From: an uncultured Bacteroidia bacterium
GTDB taxonomy: Bacteria > Bacteroidota > Bacteroidia > Bacteroidales > UBA932
NCBI GenBank assembly: GCA_902797895.1
Contig: CADBUS010000109.1
Coordinates: 1 to 20,820 of the forward strand
Reading direction: 5' to 3'
DNA length: 20,820 bases
Position 1 is the stretch's first letter. Each line of letters starts with the position of its first letter. Of the stretch, positions 6,594-14,388 are shown one piece after another. The notes beneath the pieces were generated by a model. The model saw nothing but the letters and a program-made list of their open reading frames with translations, was not told where the DNA came from and did not search any database. The position numbers and the translations under genes were made by a program.

Positions 6594-7274
6594 ATGCCTC
6601 TTAATCTCGATAGAAAAAGATTTTCAAAAAAAGAGCGGTTAAAATCTAACAAACAGATTCAACAGCTGATTGCACAAGGGCGGCGTTATAGCGCACAGCC
6701 TTTGATGTGCCGCTATCTTTTTGTTGAGAGCCCAAGCCACAATGTTTGCAAGGTTATGGTCTCCGCTCCTAAAAAACTGCATAGGAAAGCTGTAGATAGG
6801 AATCTTATAAAACGCAGAATAAGAGAGGCTTATAGGCTCAACAATAAAGCTCTTTACTCCAAGTTCCAAAACTCTCCGAGCGGCGGAGTTATTCTCAGCC
6901 TTACATATATTTCAAAGGAGATTGTAAGCTATAAGCAGATAGAGAGCGCGGTTGTAAAGATTCTCTCCCACATAGAGAGCTCCATAGCCGCCCCTACCAC
7001 CAAGCAGCAACCGCTCCAACAGCCGCAGCAGGAGAGCGCAAAACCGAGAGCCATAAACAAAATCCTTTCAGCCCCCTTCATATTGCTCGTTAAGTTTTAC
7101 CAGAAATTTATCTCCCCATACAAACCCTCATCTTGCAGATTCACACCAACCTGCTCCCAATATGCAATAGAGGCTTTCAAAAAGTATGGGCCAATAAAGG
7201 GACTCTACCTCGCTATAAAGAGGCTGTTCAGATGCCATCCGTGGGGTGGAAGCGGCTACGATCCTGTGCCTTAA
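6594..7274 (+). CDS. rnpA-yidD: RNase P protein component fused to YidD
   Basis: One uninterrupted 226-aa frame joins two proteins that are normally separate. Residues 1 to about 130 are RnpA, the protein subunit of RNase P that helps the catalytic RNA mature tRNA 5' ends; the RNR signature is at 65-81 (KAVDRNLIKRRIREAYR). Residues about 131-155 are a Gln/Pro-rich linker. Residues 156-226 are YidD, the membrane protein insertion efficiency factor, complete with KFYQKFISPYKPSSCRFTPT (167-186), Cys181, Cys187 and Cys214, and the ending HPWGGSGYDPVP. No ATG or GTG lies near the YidD boundary; the only alternative start is a TTG inside its helix, so separate translation is unlikely. It is the last gene of the SUI1 operon and meets the convergent acyltransferase 4 bp away. 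Confidence 0.93.
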   Translation: MPLNLDRKRFSKKERLKSNKQIQQLIAQGRRYSAQPLMCRYLFVESPSHNVCKVMVSAPKKLHRKAVDRNLIKRRIREAYRLNNKALYSKFQNSPSGGVILSLTYISKEIVSYKQIESAVVKILSHIESSIAAPTTKQQPLQQPQQESAKPRAINKILSAPFILLVKFYQKFISPYKPSSCRFTPTCSQYAIEAFKKYGPIKGLYLAIKRLFRCHPWGGSGYDPVP

Positions 7275-7278
7275 ACCA

Positions 7279-8238
7279 TTACACGCCGTAAAAGCGCCGG
7301 TAGATAGGAGCCCTGTCTTCAAACTCCTTTGTCAGCGAGTCTATATCATCTACTGCAACATCCGAGAGGGTGAGCATTATAAGCCCATCCACACAGTAGT
7401 TAAAATCGGGATCCACATTAAACTCAATAATTTTAGCCCCCAGTTTAAGGTATTTTTTTAGCAAAGAGGGCAAACGATACTTGTTCTCGCTCTGGCGCAG
7501 AAGGAAGCGGTCAAACATCTCAAGATTAGTCGATTTTCCTGCCAGCAACTCCTCCGGATTCTCTCCTCCAAAATCTGTCTCAAACGGACTCTTTGCACTT
7601 ACCATAGGGCTATACTGCGGCGAGTTATGGTACTTGCGCAGATAATATACCATAAGGCTTCTGTAACGCATAGGGTACCAAGAGCTTATGCTCACAGGCC
7701 CCAAAAGGTATTTATACTCCGGATATTTGATGGTTACATACAGAATACCCTTTATAAGAAGCAACAATGCTATTGTATCTTTCTGATGGGAAAGGCTTAC
7801 AAAGCTCCTTCCAAGTTCAATGGTATCTGCCAAAACAGGGCTGAACTCCTCCTTAAAGTTAAAGAGGGTAGTGATGTAAAAACCCCGCATACCGCCGTGT
7901 TGCTCCATTATCTCTCTCCCTAACCCTATTCTGTAGGCCCCTACCAAGCTCTTTGTGCTCTTATTCCAAAGTACCAGATGCTTGTAGTAGCTGTCAAAAG
8001 AATCTGTATCCAACTCCTTGCCTGTTCCCTCGCCAACAGCTCTGAAAGCCTCTTCCCTACGAATGGCAATCTCCTTCATAAGATTAGGAATCTGCTCATA
8101 GCTAAACAGATAGCACTCCAAAGGCTCTATCTCAAACAGCATCTCACTACGATGCCGCAGCAACTCTTCCTCTATTAGTGCAATATCCGGAGAGGAGGCT
8201 ATTGGTACGTATGAACTATTCTCACCCTGCATTATCAT
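7279..8238 (-). CDS. GNAT-family N-acyltransferase (hemolysin-like, COG3176/GlsB-type)
   Basis: 319 aa of the group once called putative hemolysins, now seen as N-acyltransferases that use acyl-ACP. The defining blocks are FRAVGEGTGKELDTDSFDSY followed by YKHLVLW, LVGAYRIGLG, then ADTIELGRSFVSLSHQ and YLLGPVSISSWYP. In Bacteroides a related protein, GlsB, makes the monoacyl-glycine precursor of glycine lipids and sits beside an O-acyltransferase (GlsA, PlsC domain); many homologues carry a PlsC domain in the same chain. Here neither is present, so the substrate (glycine, ornithine or other) is open. The start is ATG at 8238, with a second in-frame ATG at 8232. The gene is divergent from uvrC. 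Family confidence is good, substrate confidence low. Confidence 0.8.
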   Translation of the reverse strand: MIMQGENSSYVPIASSPDIALIEEELLRHRSEMLFEIEPLECYLFSYEQIPNLMKEIAIRREEAFRAVGEGTGKELDTDSFDSYYKHLVLWNKSTKSLVGAYRIGLGREIMEQHGGMRGFYITTLFNFKEEFSPVLADTIELGRSFVSLSHQKDTIALLLLIKGILYVTIKYPEYKYLLGPVSISSWYPMRYRSLMVYYLRKYHNSPQYSPMVSAKSPFETDFGGENPEELLAGKSTNLEMFDRFLLRQSENKYRLPSLLKKYLKLGAKIIEFNVDPDFNYCVDGLIMLTLSDVAVDDIDSLTKEFEDRAPIYRRFYGV

Positions 8239-8260
8239 AGTTGCTATCGTTTTTATTGAT

Positions 8261-8268
8261 TAACTTTG
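8261..8268 (+). promoter_or_regulatory. Promoter -7 box of uvrC
   Basis: TAACTTTG matches TAnnTTTG; a TTG at 8241-8243 lies 17 bp upstream as a -33 element. The predicted start near 8273 leaves a leader of about 11 nt before the ATG at 8285. Confidence 0.65.
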
Positions 8269-8284
8269 CATATATCTATTTCTT

Positions 8285-10168
8285 ATGCAACCGCCATACA
8301 AAGATAGAATAAAAAAAGAAATAATACCCCTTCTGCCCCATCAGCCCGGAGTATATCGCTTTTATGACAATGGCGGCAAAATTATATATGTAGGCAAAGC
8401 AAAAGACCTCAAAAAGAGAGTAAGCTCCTACTTTGTAGCTCCCAACAGGCTAAATACCAAAACATTGAGACTGGTAAGCCAGATTGCGGAGATAAAATAT
8501 ACTGTGGTGGAGAATGAGCAGGATGCCTTTCTTTTGGAGAATAATCTTATAAAAGAGAATCAGCCAAAGTACAATATATTGCTTAAAGACAGCAAGACCT
8601 ATCCTTGGATATGCCTTAAAAATGAGCCATTTCCGCGCCTATTCACCACGCGCAGAATTGTAAAGGACGGCTCTCTCTACTTTGGCCCATACAGTAGCGC
8701 CCATTATGCTCACAGCCTTATAGAACTGCTCCACTCGCTTTTTAAGCTAAGAGACTGCAACCTTAAACTAACTTGTGGGGAGATAAAAAAAGGACGGTTC
8801 AAGGAGTGCCTTAACTATCATATTAAAAAGTGCGAAGCTCCCTGCATCGGCAAAATTTCTGAACAGCAATATCTCACTAATATAGAGAGCATTAAATCTA
8901 TACTAAAGGGCAATACGGCTGCAATGATACGCCACTTTAAGGAGCAGATGAACAGTTGCGCCGCAAATCTTGACTTTGAGGCTGCCCAAGCTAACAAAGA
9001 GAAGATGGAGCTGCTGAATGCCCACTATAACAAGTCGCTTATTGTGCAGCCGAGCCTAACCAACTTGGATATTTTCTATATCACAACCGCTCCGGCCACA
9101 GAGAGCGCGGAGCCAACCTCAGCATTCGGCAACTATATGAGAGTGTGCCAAGGATGTATTACCCAAGTACTTAACCTTGAGTTGAAGATTGGAGCAGATG
9201 AGGCGCAGGAGGATATTCTCACTCGGTTTATGATGGGAGTTTATGATATACTCCGCACATCTGAAACCCTGCCAAGCAGAGAGATTATTGTACCCTTTCC
9301 GCCATCGGGAAATCTGCTTCCGCAGGAGTACAACATTCATATTCCGCTAAGAGGAGATAAGCTGGCCCTATTGGAGCTCTCAAAAAAGAATGCCAGGGAA
9401 TTTATGCTCCAAACACTTAAACAGCAGGCTCTTAAAAACCCTCAAGATAAGATGGCGGTTGGAGTTCAGATGCTCCAAAAAGATCTCAACCTTAAAAGAG
9501 CCCCTATCCATATTGAGTGTTTCGATAACTCCAACACTCAGGGCACCAATCCTGTAGCCTCTTGCGTAGTATTCAGGGATGGAAAACCGAGCAAAAAAGA
9601 TTACCGCAAATTCAAGATAAAAACGGTTGTTGGAGCAAATGATTTTGCCTCTATGTATGAGGTTGTTACAAGAAGATACTCCCGCTTGTTGGAGGAGGAG
9701 AGAGAAAATCCGGAGCAAGAGCTTCTGCCGCAACTGATAGTTGTGGATGGCGGAAAGGGGCAGCTTGATTTTGCCTACAAGGCACTTGTAGATTTAGGTA
9801 TTGCAGAGAGGGTTCCAATAATAGGAATTGCAAAGAGGCTGGAGGAGCTGCTGCGCCCTGGCGATCCCAATCCACTCTTTTTGGATAAGAATTCTCCGTC
9901 GCTCAAGATAATTATGCAGCTCAGAGACGAGGCGCACCGCTTTGGAATAACTTTCCACAGAAGCCTCAGAAGCAAGGGGCAGATAAACTCAGAACTCTCT
10001 GAAATACCGGGCATTGGAGAGATTTCCGCCCAAAAGCTGCTCCAAAAATTCAAAAGTGTGAAAAGGATTAAGGAGGCAGATTTAGAGCAGTTGCAAGAGG
10101 TTGTTGGAAAGAGGGCTGCCCAAAAGATTACCGCCTATTTCCGCAAAAGCCAAAACTCAAACTCGTAG
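8285..10168 (+). CDS. uvrC: UvrABC excinuclease subunit C
   Basis: UvrC makes the two incisions in nucleotide excision repair. The 627-aa protein has all domains: a GIY-YIG nuclease at about 16-95 (GVYRFY and YVGKAKDLKKRVSSYF), a cysteine cluster (CNLKLTCG, CLNYHIKKCEAPCIG) at about 157-195, a UVR motif that contacts UvrB near 215-245 (NLDFEAAQANKEKMELL), an RNase H-like nuclease with acidic residues near 414 (IECFDNSNTQG) and 488 (LIVVDGGKGQ), and a helix-hairpin-helix pair at the end (IPGIGEISAQKLLQKF, then VVGKRAAQKI). The length fits the family. It is transcribed alone from a divergent promoter region and converges with the thioesterase gene 4 bp away. Confidence 0.97.
   Translation: MQPPYKDRIKKEIIPLLPHQPGVYRFYDNGGKIIYVGKAKDLKKRVSSYFVAPNRLNTKTLRLVSQIAEIKYTVVENEQDAFLLENNLIKENQPKYNILLKDSKTYPWICLKNEPFPRLFTTRRIVKDGSLYFGPYSSAHYAHSLIELLHSLFKLRDCNLKLTCGEIKKGRFKECLNYHIKKCEAPCIGKISEQQYLTNIESIKSILKGNTAAMIRHFKEQMNSCAANLDFEAAQANKEKMELLNAHYNKSLIVQPSLTNLDIFYITTAPATESAEPTSAFGNYMRVCQGCITQVLNLELKIGADEAQEDILTRFMMGVYDILRTSETLPSREIIVPFPPSGNLLPQEYNIHIPLRGDKLALLELSKKNAREFMLQTLKQQALKNPQDKMAVGVQMLQKDLNLKRAPIHIECFDNSNTQGTNPVASCVVFRDGKPSKKDYRKFKIKTVVGANDFASMYEVVTRRYSRLLEEERENPEQELLPQLIVVDGGKGQLDFAYKALVDLGIAERVPIIGIAKRLEELLRPGDPNPLFLDKNSPSLKIIMQLRDEAHRFGITFHRSLRSKGQINSELSEIPGIGEISAQKLLQKFKSVKRIKEADLEQLQEVVGKRAAQKITAYFRKSQNSNS
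8299..8306 (-). promoter_or_regulatory. Possible promoter -7 box of the acyltransferase, inside uvrC
   Basis: The minus strand reads TATCTTTG, a full TAnnTTTG match, within the first codons of uvrC. It would give a leader of about 55 nt to the ATG at 8238. The position inside a coding region makes a chance match possible. Confidence 0.3.
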
Positions 10169-10172
10169 CTCC

Positions 10173-11027
10173 CTACTGCATCTTCTCCCAAATAATGCGT
10201 ATGCGGCAGGTCTCCCTCTCATCCGGAATCATCTGGGTTATTTTGTAAGCATCTGTATAGCAGTTCCGTAACTCATAGGGAGCCTCTTCTGAATTGGGCT
10301 CTTTTGTAATAAGCCTGTTTATTCTGATTGGAATCTCGCACCGCCCCTCAAGTATATATGCCATATCTATTCTCTTGATACAATGCTCTTTATGCCAACT
10401 GAGCGGATATGTATCCAACAGATGATCTATATATTTGATGCTGTTTATATGGCCATTGAAATCTATATCGCTAAAATAGATTGGCACCTCTCTTACAAGC
10501 GTGCTCTCCCTTACTGCTATTCGCGATGGCTTCTCAATGGGAGGGGAGATTGGGGCTCCAAACTCTGTAAACTCCTCTTTTACAATAAAATCCTCTATGC
10601 TGTTAAAACGCTCTGCAAAGAATGGAACCACAGGGCCGCGCTCAACACTATATAAATCTACAGCCTTGCGCGTGGTCATATCCATCATAGCCCAGATGCT
10701 TCTTCCATATCCCACCGTCTCCCCTTCAATAACCAAACGGAAATTACGACTTGTGGAGAGGGTAGTAACCCCCTCCACCCAAGTCTCTATTGTAATGATT
10801 TGATGCCGTTGCGGTATCTTGCTCATTTGTACCGCAAAACGAGAGAGCACCCAGGTCTTGCCAATATCGTTAAGATACTCAGTGCCAAAGCCCCTCTCTG
10901 TGGAATGGGAATCGGCAGAGGCCAGCATCATATTGAGCAAGTGGCTGAATCTTAGCTGCCTGCGCAAGTTACACTGATACTGTTCTATCTTAAACGAATA
11001 GCCGGCGGCCTTACCAGCAACTGCCAT
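10173..11027 (-). CDS. Acyl-ACP thioesterase
   Basis: 284 aa of the acyl-ACP thioesterase family (FatA/FatB-like double hotdog), which releases free fatty acids from acyl carrier protein. The N-terminal hotdog has the family opening (FSHLLNMMLASADSHSTERG, then TWVLSRFAVQMSKIP and IETWVEGV). The second hotdog carries DIDFNGHINSIKY (187-199), in which Asn191 and His193 correspond to the conserved catalytic-region residues. The gene starts 11 bp after the frr stop on the same strand, so it is the third gene of a pyrH-frr-thioesterase operon, an odd functional mixture that may simply share growth-linked expression. The product is cytoplasmic. Chain-length preference cannot be read from the sequence. 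Confidence 0.9.
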   Translation of the reverse strand: MAVAGKAAGYSFKIEQYQCNLRRQLRFSHLLNMMLASADSHSTERGFGTEYLNDIGKTWVLSRFAVQMSKIPQRHQIITIETWVEGVTTLSTSRNFRLVIEGETVGYGRSIWAMMDMTTRKAVDLYSVERGPVVPFFAERFNSIEDFIVKEEFTEFGAPISPPIEKPSRIAVRESTLVREVPIYFSDIDFNGHINSIKYIDHLLDTYPLSWHKEHCIKRIDMAYILEGRCEIPIRINRLITKEPNSEEAPYELRNCYTDAYKITQMIPDERETCRIRIIWEKMQ

Positions 11028-11038
11028 TGCAAGAGGTG

Positions 11039-11605
11039 TTATACGGTCATTATCTCCTTCTCCTTGGCACTCACCAACTCATCCACCTTCTTTGTGTAAG
11101 ATTCCGTATGTTTCTGAATCTCAGCCTCTGCATCTTTGCAGACATCCTCGCCAAGCCCATCTTTCTTGAACTTCTTGTGAGCCTCAACCACATCTCTGCG
11201 GGCATTTCTGATACTCATTTTGGCATTCTCGCCAACCGAGCGTGCCTGCTTGCAAAGCTCCTTGCGCCTCTCCTCTGTGAGTGGCGGTATATTGATTCTC
11301 ACATTCTCCCCATTGTTTATTGGTGTAAAGCCGAGGTTGGCATCCATAATGGCCTTTGTGATTATAGGAGCCATCTTCTTCTCCCAAGGCTGCACAATCA
11401 TACTCTTTGTATCAGGTGTTGATACAGAGGCAATTTTTGGAATCGGTGTAGGAGTTCCGTAGTAATCAACCATTACACTGTTAAGTATTGCAGGATTGGC
11501 TTTGCCCGCCCTGAAATTCTTGAGCTCCTCCTCCAGGTGCAAGATGGCATTCTCCATCTTCTCTACTCCCTGGGCAATGTTCTCTTTAGAAACAGAAATC
11601 TCCAT
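11039..11605 (-). CDS. frr: Ribosome recycling factor
   Basis: A 188-aa RRF, which with EF-G splits post-termination ribosomes. The family blocks are present: LKNFRAGKANPAILNSVMVD followed by YYGTPTPIPKIASVS near the start, VRINIPPLTEERRKELCKQA in the middle, and SVGENAKMSIRNARRDV. The length matches the usual 185-188 aa. It lies 32 bp downstream of pyrH and 11 bp upstream of the thioesterase gene; pyrH-frr adjacency is common in bacteria. Confidence 0.97.
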   Translation of the reverse strand: MEISVSKENIAQGVEKMENAILHLEEELKNFRAGKANPAILNSVMVDYYGTPTPIPKIASVSTPDTKSMIVQPWEKKMAPIITKAIMDANLGFTPINNGENVRINIPPLTEERRKELCKQARSVGENAKMSIRNARRDVVEAHKKFKKDGLGEDVCKDAEAEIQKHTESYTKKVDELVSAKEKEIMTV

Positions 11606-11637
11606 AATATACTTTTTTAATTATAATCAGTTAGTTG

Positions 11638-12345
11638 TTACTCCTTTACAATGGTGCCGACATTCTCTCCGGCAAGCAGGCGGTTAAGATTTGCAGGCTC
11701 GGTCATATCAAATACCACTATTGGCACATTGTTCTCTTTGCAAAGAGCAAAGGCGGTTTGATCCATTACCTTCAAATTGTCTGCCATAGCCTTTGTAAAG
11801 GTGAGAGTATCGTATCTTTTTGCATTTGGATTCTTCTTAGGATCAGAGTCATAAACCCCATCAACTTTGGTTCCCTTAAGCAGAGCATCTGCATCTATCT
11901 CGCAAGCTCTTAGGGCAGAAGCGGAGTCTGTAGTAAAGAACGGGTTACCTGTTCCACCGGCAATTATTGCCACTCCACCGGCCTCAAGCACCTCCATAGC
12001 CCTCTCCTTGGCATAATATCTTGCAAAAGGCTCCATAGGTAGAGCGGTAAATACCTCCGCATTTATCCATCTCTCCTTTATGAACATAGCAAGTCCAAGG
12101 CTGTTTATTACGGTTGCAAGCATACCCATCTGATCTCCCTTTACGCGGTCAAATCCCGCCTTTACGCCGTTTACGCCTCTGAATATATTGCCTCCGCCAA
12201 CCACAATGGCTATCTGTACACCGGATTTTACCGCCTTGGCAATCTCCTCTGCGTAGGATTTCAAAACATTGGGATTTAGTCCAACCCCATCAGCATTGCC
12301 CATAGCCTCACCGCTGAGCTTAAGTAAAACTCTTTTGAATTTCAT
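11638..12345 (-). CDS. pyrH: Uridylate (UMP) kinase
   Basis: PyrH phosphorylates UMP to UDP, the first step from UMP to UTP/CTP. The frame is open to an ATG at 12369, but I choose the ATG at 12345 (235 aa): MKFKRVLLKLSGEAM is where homologues begin, and AAAGG lies about 8 nt upstream of it. Motifs include VVGGGNIFRG, the DQMGMLATVINSLGLAMF helix, GGTGNPFFTTDSASALRA and DGVYDSDPKKNP, all typical of the bacterial amino acid kinase-fold UMP kinase. It heads the pyrH-frr-thioesterase group. A weak promoter-like TATTTTTA (12399-12406, minus strand) lies upstream. Confidence 0.96.
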   Translation of the reverse strand: MKFKRVLLKLSGEAMGNADGVGLNPNVLKSYAEEIAKAVKSGVQIAIVVGGGNIFRGVNGVKAGFDRVKGDQMGMLATVINSLGLAMFIKERWINAEVFTALPMEPFARYYAKERAMEVLEAGGVAIIAGGTGNPFFTTDSASALRACEIDADALLKGTKVDGVYDSDPKKNPNAKRYDTLTFTKAMADNLKVMDQTAFALCKENNVPIVVFDMTEPANLNRLLAGENVGTIVKE

Positions 12346-12504
12346 ATCTGCAACCTTTTTAATCAACATAAGAATCAGAAGCCTCCCGATTCAAGGCATA
12401 AAAATAACAATAATTTCAAAAACCAAGAGAGTTCACATTTTCTTTGTTTATCAAAAAAAGGTGCTTATATTGCAATGATTTTTAGAACAATTTTTGAATT
12501 TATA

Positions 12505-12512
12505 TAGGTTTG
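12505..12512 (+). promoter_or_regulatory. Promoter -7 box close to the sdhC start
   Basis: TAGGTTTG matches TAnnTTTG but ends only 4 bp before the ATG at 12517, so it would give a leaderless message. A weaker box, AATTTTTG at 12489-12496 with TTG at 12470-12472 upstream, would give a leader of about 15 nt and may be the real promoter. Confidence 0.4.
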
Positions 12513-12516
12513 ATTT

Positions 12517-13188
12517 ATGGCTAATATATTCACAACATCTATCGGGAAGAAGGTAATAATGAGCTTGAGCGGATTCTTCCTAATTTTCTTTATCACTTTG
12601 CACGCCCTTTTGAATGGCGCGTATCTTATTTCCGGAGAGGCTTTTAACCAGGTTTGCGAATTTATGTCTTTGCCGGTTATCAAGGTTATGGTGCCTGTTT
12701 TGGCATTTGGTTTCATTATCCATATCGTATATGCCTTTGTACTCTATTTCAATGATTATAAGGCACGTGGAAAGGAGAGATATGCTGTAGCAAACAAAAC
12801 CAAGGCAGATGGCTGGGCCTCCAAGAATATGCTTGTTTTAGGAGGGTTGGTGCTCATTGGCCTTGCCCTTCACCTTATGGATTTTTGGGCCAAGATGCAG
12901 CTTAGAGAGTTTATGGGCCAAGAGCCTCTCACAGGTGTGCAGGCTATGAATGAGACATTCCGCAATGTGTGGATTTACATTATGTACATCGTTTGGTTTG
13001 TGCTTTTGTGGCTCCATCTCAACCACGGCTTTTGGAGTGCGTTCCAGTCTATGGGTTGGAACAATACACAATGGCTTAACAGACTTAGAGTTATAGGTTA
13101 TATCTACTCAACCACATTAGTGCTTATCTTTATTGCAGTTGCAACAAAGGCCTACTTCTTTGGTGGTGCGGCAAGCTGCTGCGCATAG
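12517..13188 (+). CDS. sdhC: Succinate dehydrogenase/fumarate reductase cytochrome b subunit
   Basis: A 223-aa membrane anchor of the b558-type (Bacteroidota/Bacillus/Wolinella-like) family that passes electrons between the quinone pool and the flavoprotein/iron-sulfur subunits. The opening TTSIGKKVIMSLSGFFLIFF is typical. There are five hydrophobic segments, and the histidines expected to hold two haems are present: His29, His69, His119 and His167 or His170. In this phylum the gene is normally followed at once by sdhA/frdA and sdhB/frdB; here the next gene, hemW, is on the other strand 3 bp away, so the catalytic subunits must be elsewhere or absent. Direction of the reaction cannot be read from this subunit. 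Confidence 0.92.
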   Translation: MANIFTTSIGKKVIMSLSGFFLIFFITLHALLNGAYLISGEAFNQVCEFMSLPVIKVMVPVLAFGFIIHIVYAFVLYFNDYKARGKERYAVANKTKADGWASKNMLVLGGLVLIGLALHLMDFWAKMQLREFMGQEPLTGVQAMNETFRNVWIYIMYIVWFVLLWLHLNHGFWSAFQSMGWNNTQWLNRLRVIGYIYSTTLVLIFIAVATKAYFFGGAASCCA

Positions 13189-13191
13189 GCT

Positions 13192-14385
13192 CTAAACAAA
13201 AAGAGAACTTATTATATAATCTGATATAAAAAAGCTGTTGGGGTGTATTCTGTATCTTGCAGGATGCACCTCTTCTATTATAACACCCTCTTTGATAAAC
13301 CTTTGCAGAGCAGGTTGGATTGTATTGAACAGCTCTTGTGATAGTGCTCCTTTTTCTATTCCATCACTTTGCCTAAGCCCAAGCATTAAAGTCTCGTTGA
13401 ATATCTCCTTTTCACTCAAATGCTCACTCTCTATAATATTCTCAAAAAGAGAGCGTTCTCTGCCATTATAAAAGTTGCAATAGCGCTCCGTATCTGCAAT
13501 GTTCCACTCTCTGGTATCTGCCACAAAGGAGTGAGCAGATGGCCCAAGTCCCATATAAGGCACTCTTTTCCAATAGTTTGAGTTGTGTCTTGAAATAAAA
13601 TCTCCTTCGCGAGCAAAATTGGAGATTTCATATTGGATGTAACCGGCGCCACCAAGCAACTCTTGCAAAAGAGCATACTGCCCCCTGCAAATTTCCTCAT
13701 CCGGCAGAGAAAAAGCACCGCTTTCACAAAGCTTTTCCAATTCTGTACCGGCATCTATACTAAGCTGATAAGCAGATATATGCTCCGGCTGCAACTCTAT
13801 AAGCCGCTCTATATTATCTCTCCATTGCTCCATAGTTAGAGCCGGATAGCCGAATATCAGATCCAAGCCTATATTCCCAAAACCTGCCGCTCGCAAAATA
13901 TTGAAGGCCTCAACAGCCTCGCTGCTGCGGTGGCGCCGCCCCATCCAAATAAGATGCTCATTGCAAAAAGATTGCACTCCCATACTTATTCTGTTTACAC
14001 CCAACTCTTTAAGAACTTTTGCATACTCCGGAGTAATATCATTGGGATTTACCTCCATAGTAAACTCAAACTCGCCGCAACATTGAGTGGTAAAGGCGTG
14101 GGGAGCAAAATCAAAGCTGCCACAAAGAGCCTCTTTTATGCCGCTCAGCTCCTGTGCACTCAATAGCGAGGGGGTGCCACCGCCTATGTAGAGAGTTGAA
14201 ATTTTGCAGTTTTCTCCACTACCCGAACGAGAAAAAAAATCTCTGCGCCTTTGGATTTCTTCTTTAAGCGCAGAGATATAATCTGTTACAGCTCCTCTTT
14301 GAGCAAAGCTCTTTGGATTAGAGTAAAAGCCACAGTAAATACACTTTGACAGGCAAAACGGAATATGCAGATAGATTCCTGCCAT
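13192..14385 (-). CDS. hemW: HemW-type radical SAM protein (haem chaperone)
   Basis: A 397-aa radical SAM protein often mislabelled as coproporphyrinogen dehydrogenase HemN. The cluster-binding CxxxCxxC is at Cys11, Cys15 and Cys18 (FCLSKCIYCGF), followed by TLYIGGGTPSLLS, the VNRISMGVQSF block, IGLDLIFGYP and the HemW hallmark HNSNYWKRVPYMGLGPSAHS. HemW proteins bind haem and deliver it to respiratory enzymes rather than oxidising coproporphyrinogen. It starts 3 bp after the stop of an upstream coiled-coil membrane protein gene and is probably co-transcribed with it. Its stop codon nearly touches that of sdhC, which encodes a haem protein; this may be coincidence. Confidence 0.92.
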   Translation of the reverse strand: MAGIYLHIPFCLSKCIYCGFYSNPKSFAQRGAVTDYISALKEEIQRRRDFFSRSGSGENCKISTLYIGGGTPSLLSAQELSGIKEALCGSFDFAPHAFTTQCCGEFEFTMEVNPNDITPEYAKVLKELGVNRISMGVQSFCNEHLIWMGRRHRSSEAVEAFNILRAAGFGNIGLDLIFGYPALTMEQWRDNIERLIELQPEHISAYQLSIDAGTELEKLCESGAFSLPDEEICRGQYALLQELLGGAGYIQYEISNFAREGDFISRHNSNYWKRVPYMGLGPSAHSFVADTREWNIADTERYCNFYNGRERSLFENIIESEHLSEKEIFNETLMLGLRQSDGIEKGALSQELFNTIQPALQRFIKEGVIIEEVHPARYRIHPNSFFISDYIISSLFV

Positions 14386-14388
14386 CCG

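Noticed and set aside
6239..6652. 137-aa minus-strand frame rich in Ala/Phe opposite the hemD tail
   Set aside because: It is the antisense reading of the KKA codons (AAA/GCC read as TTT/GGC), which produces repetitive AFF strings and looks like a membrane protein by composition only.
12346..12369. Upstream ATG for pyrH
   Set aside because: Family start and ribosome binding site favour the ATG at 12345.
13192..14385. Annotation as HemN coproporphyrinogen dehydrogenase
   Set aside because: The HNSNYW motif and the single CxxxCxxC of HemW type identify the haem chaperone rather than the oxidase.
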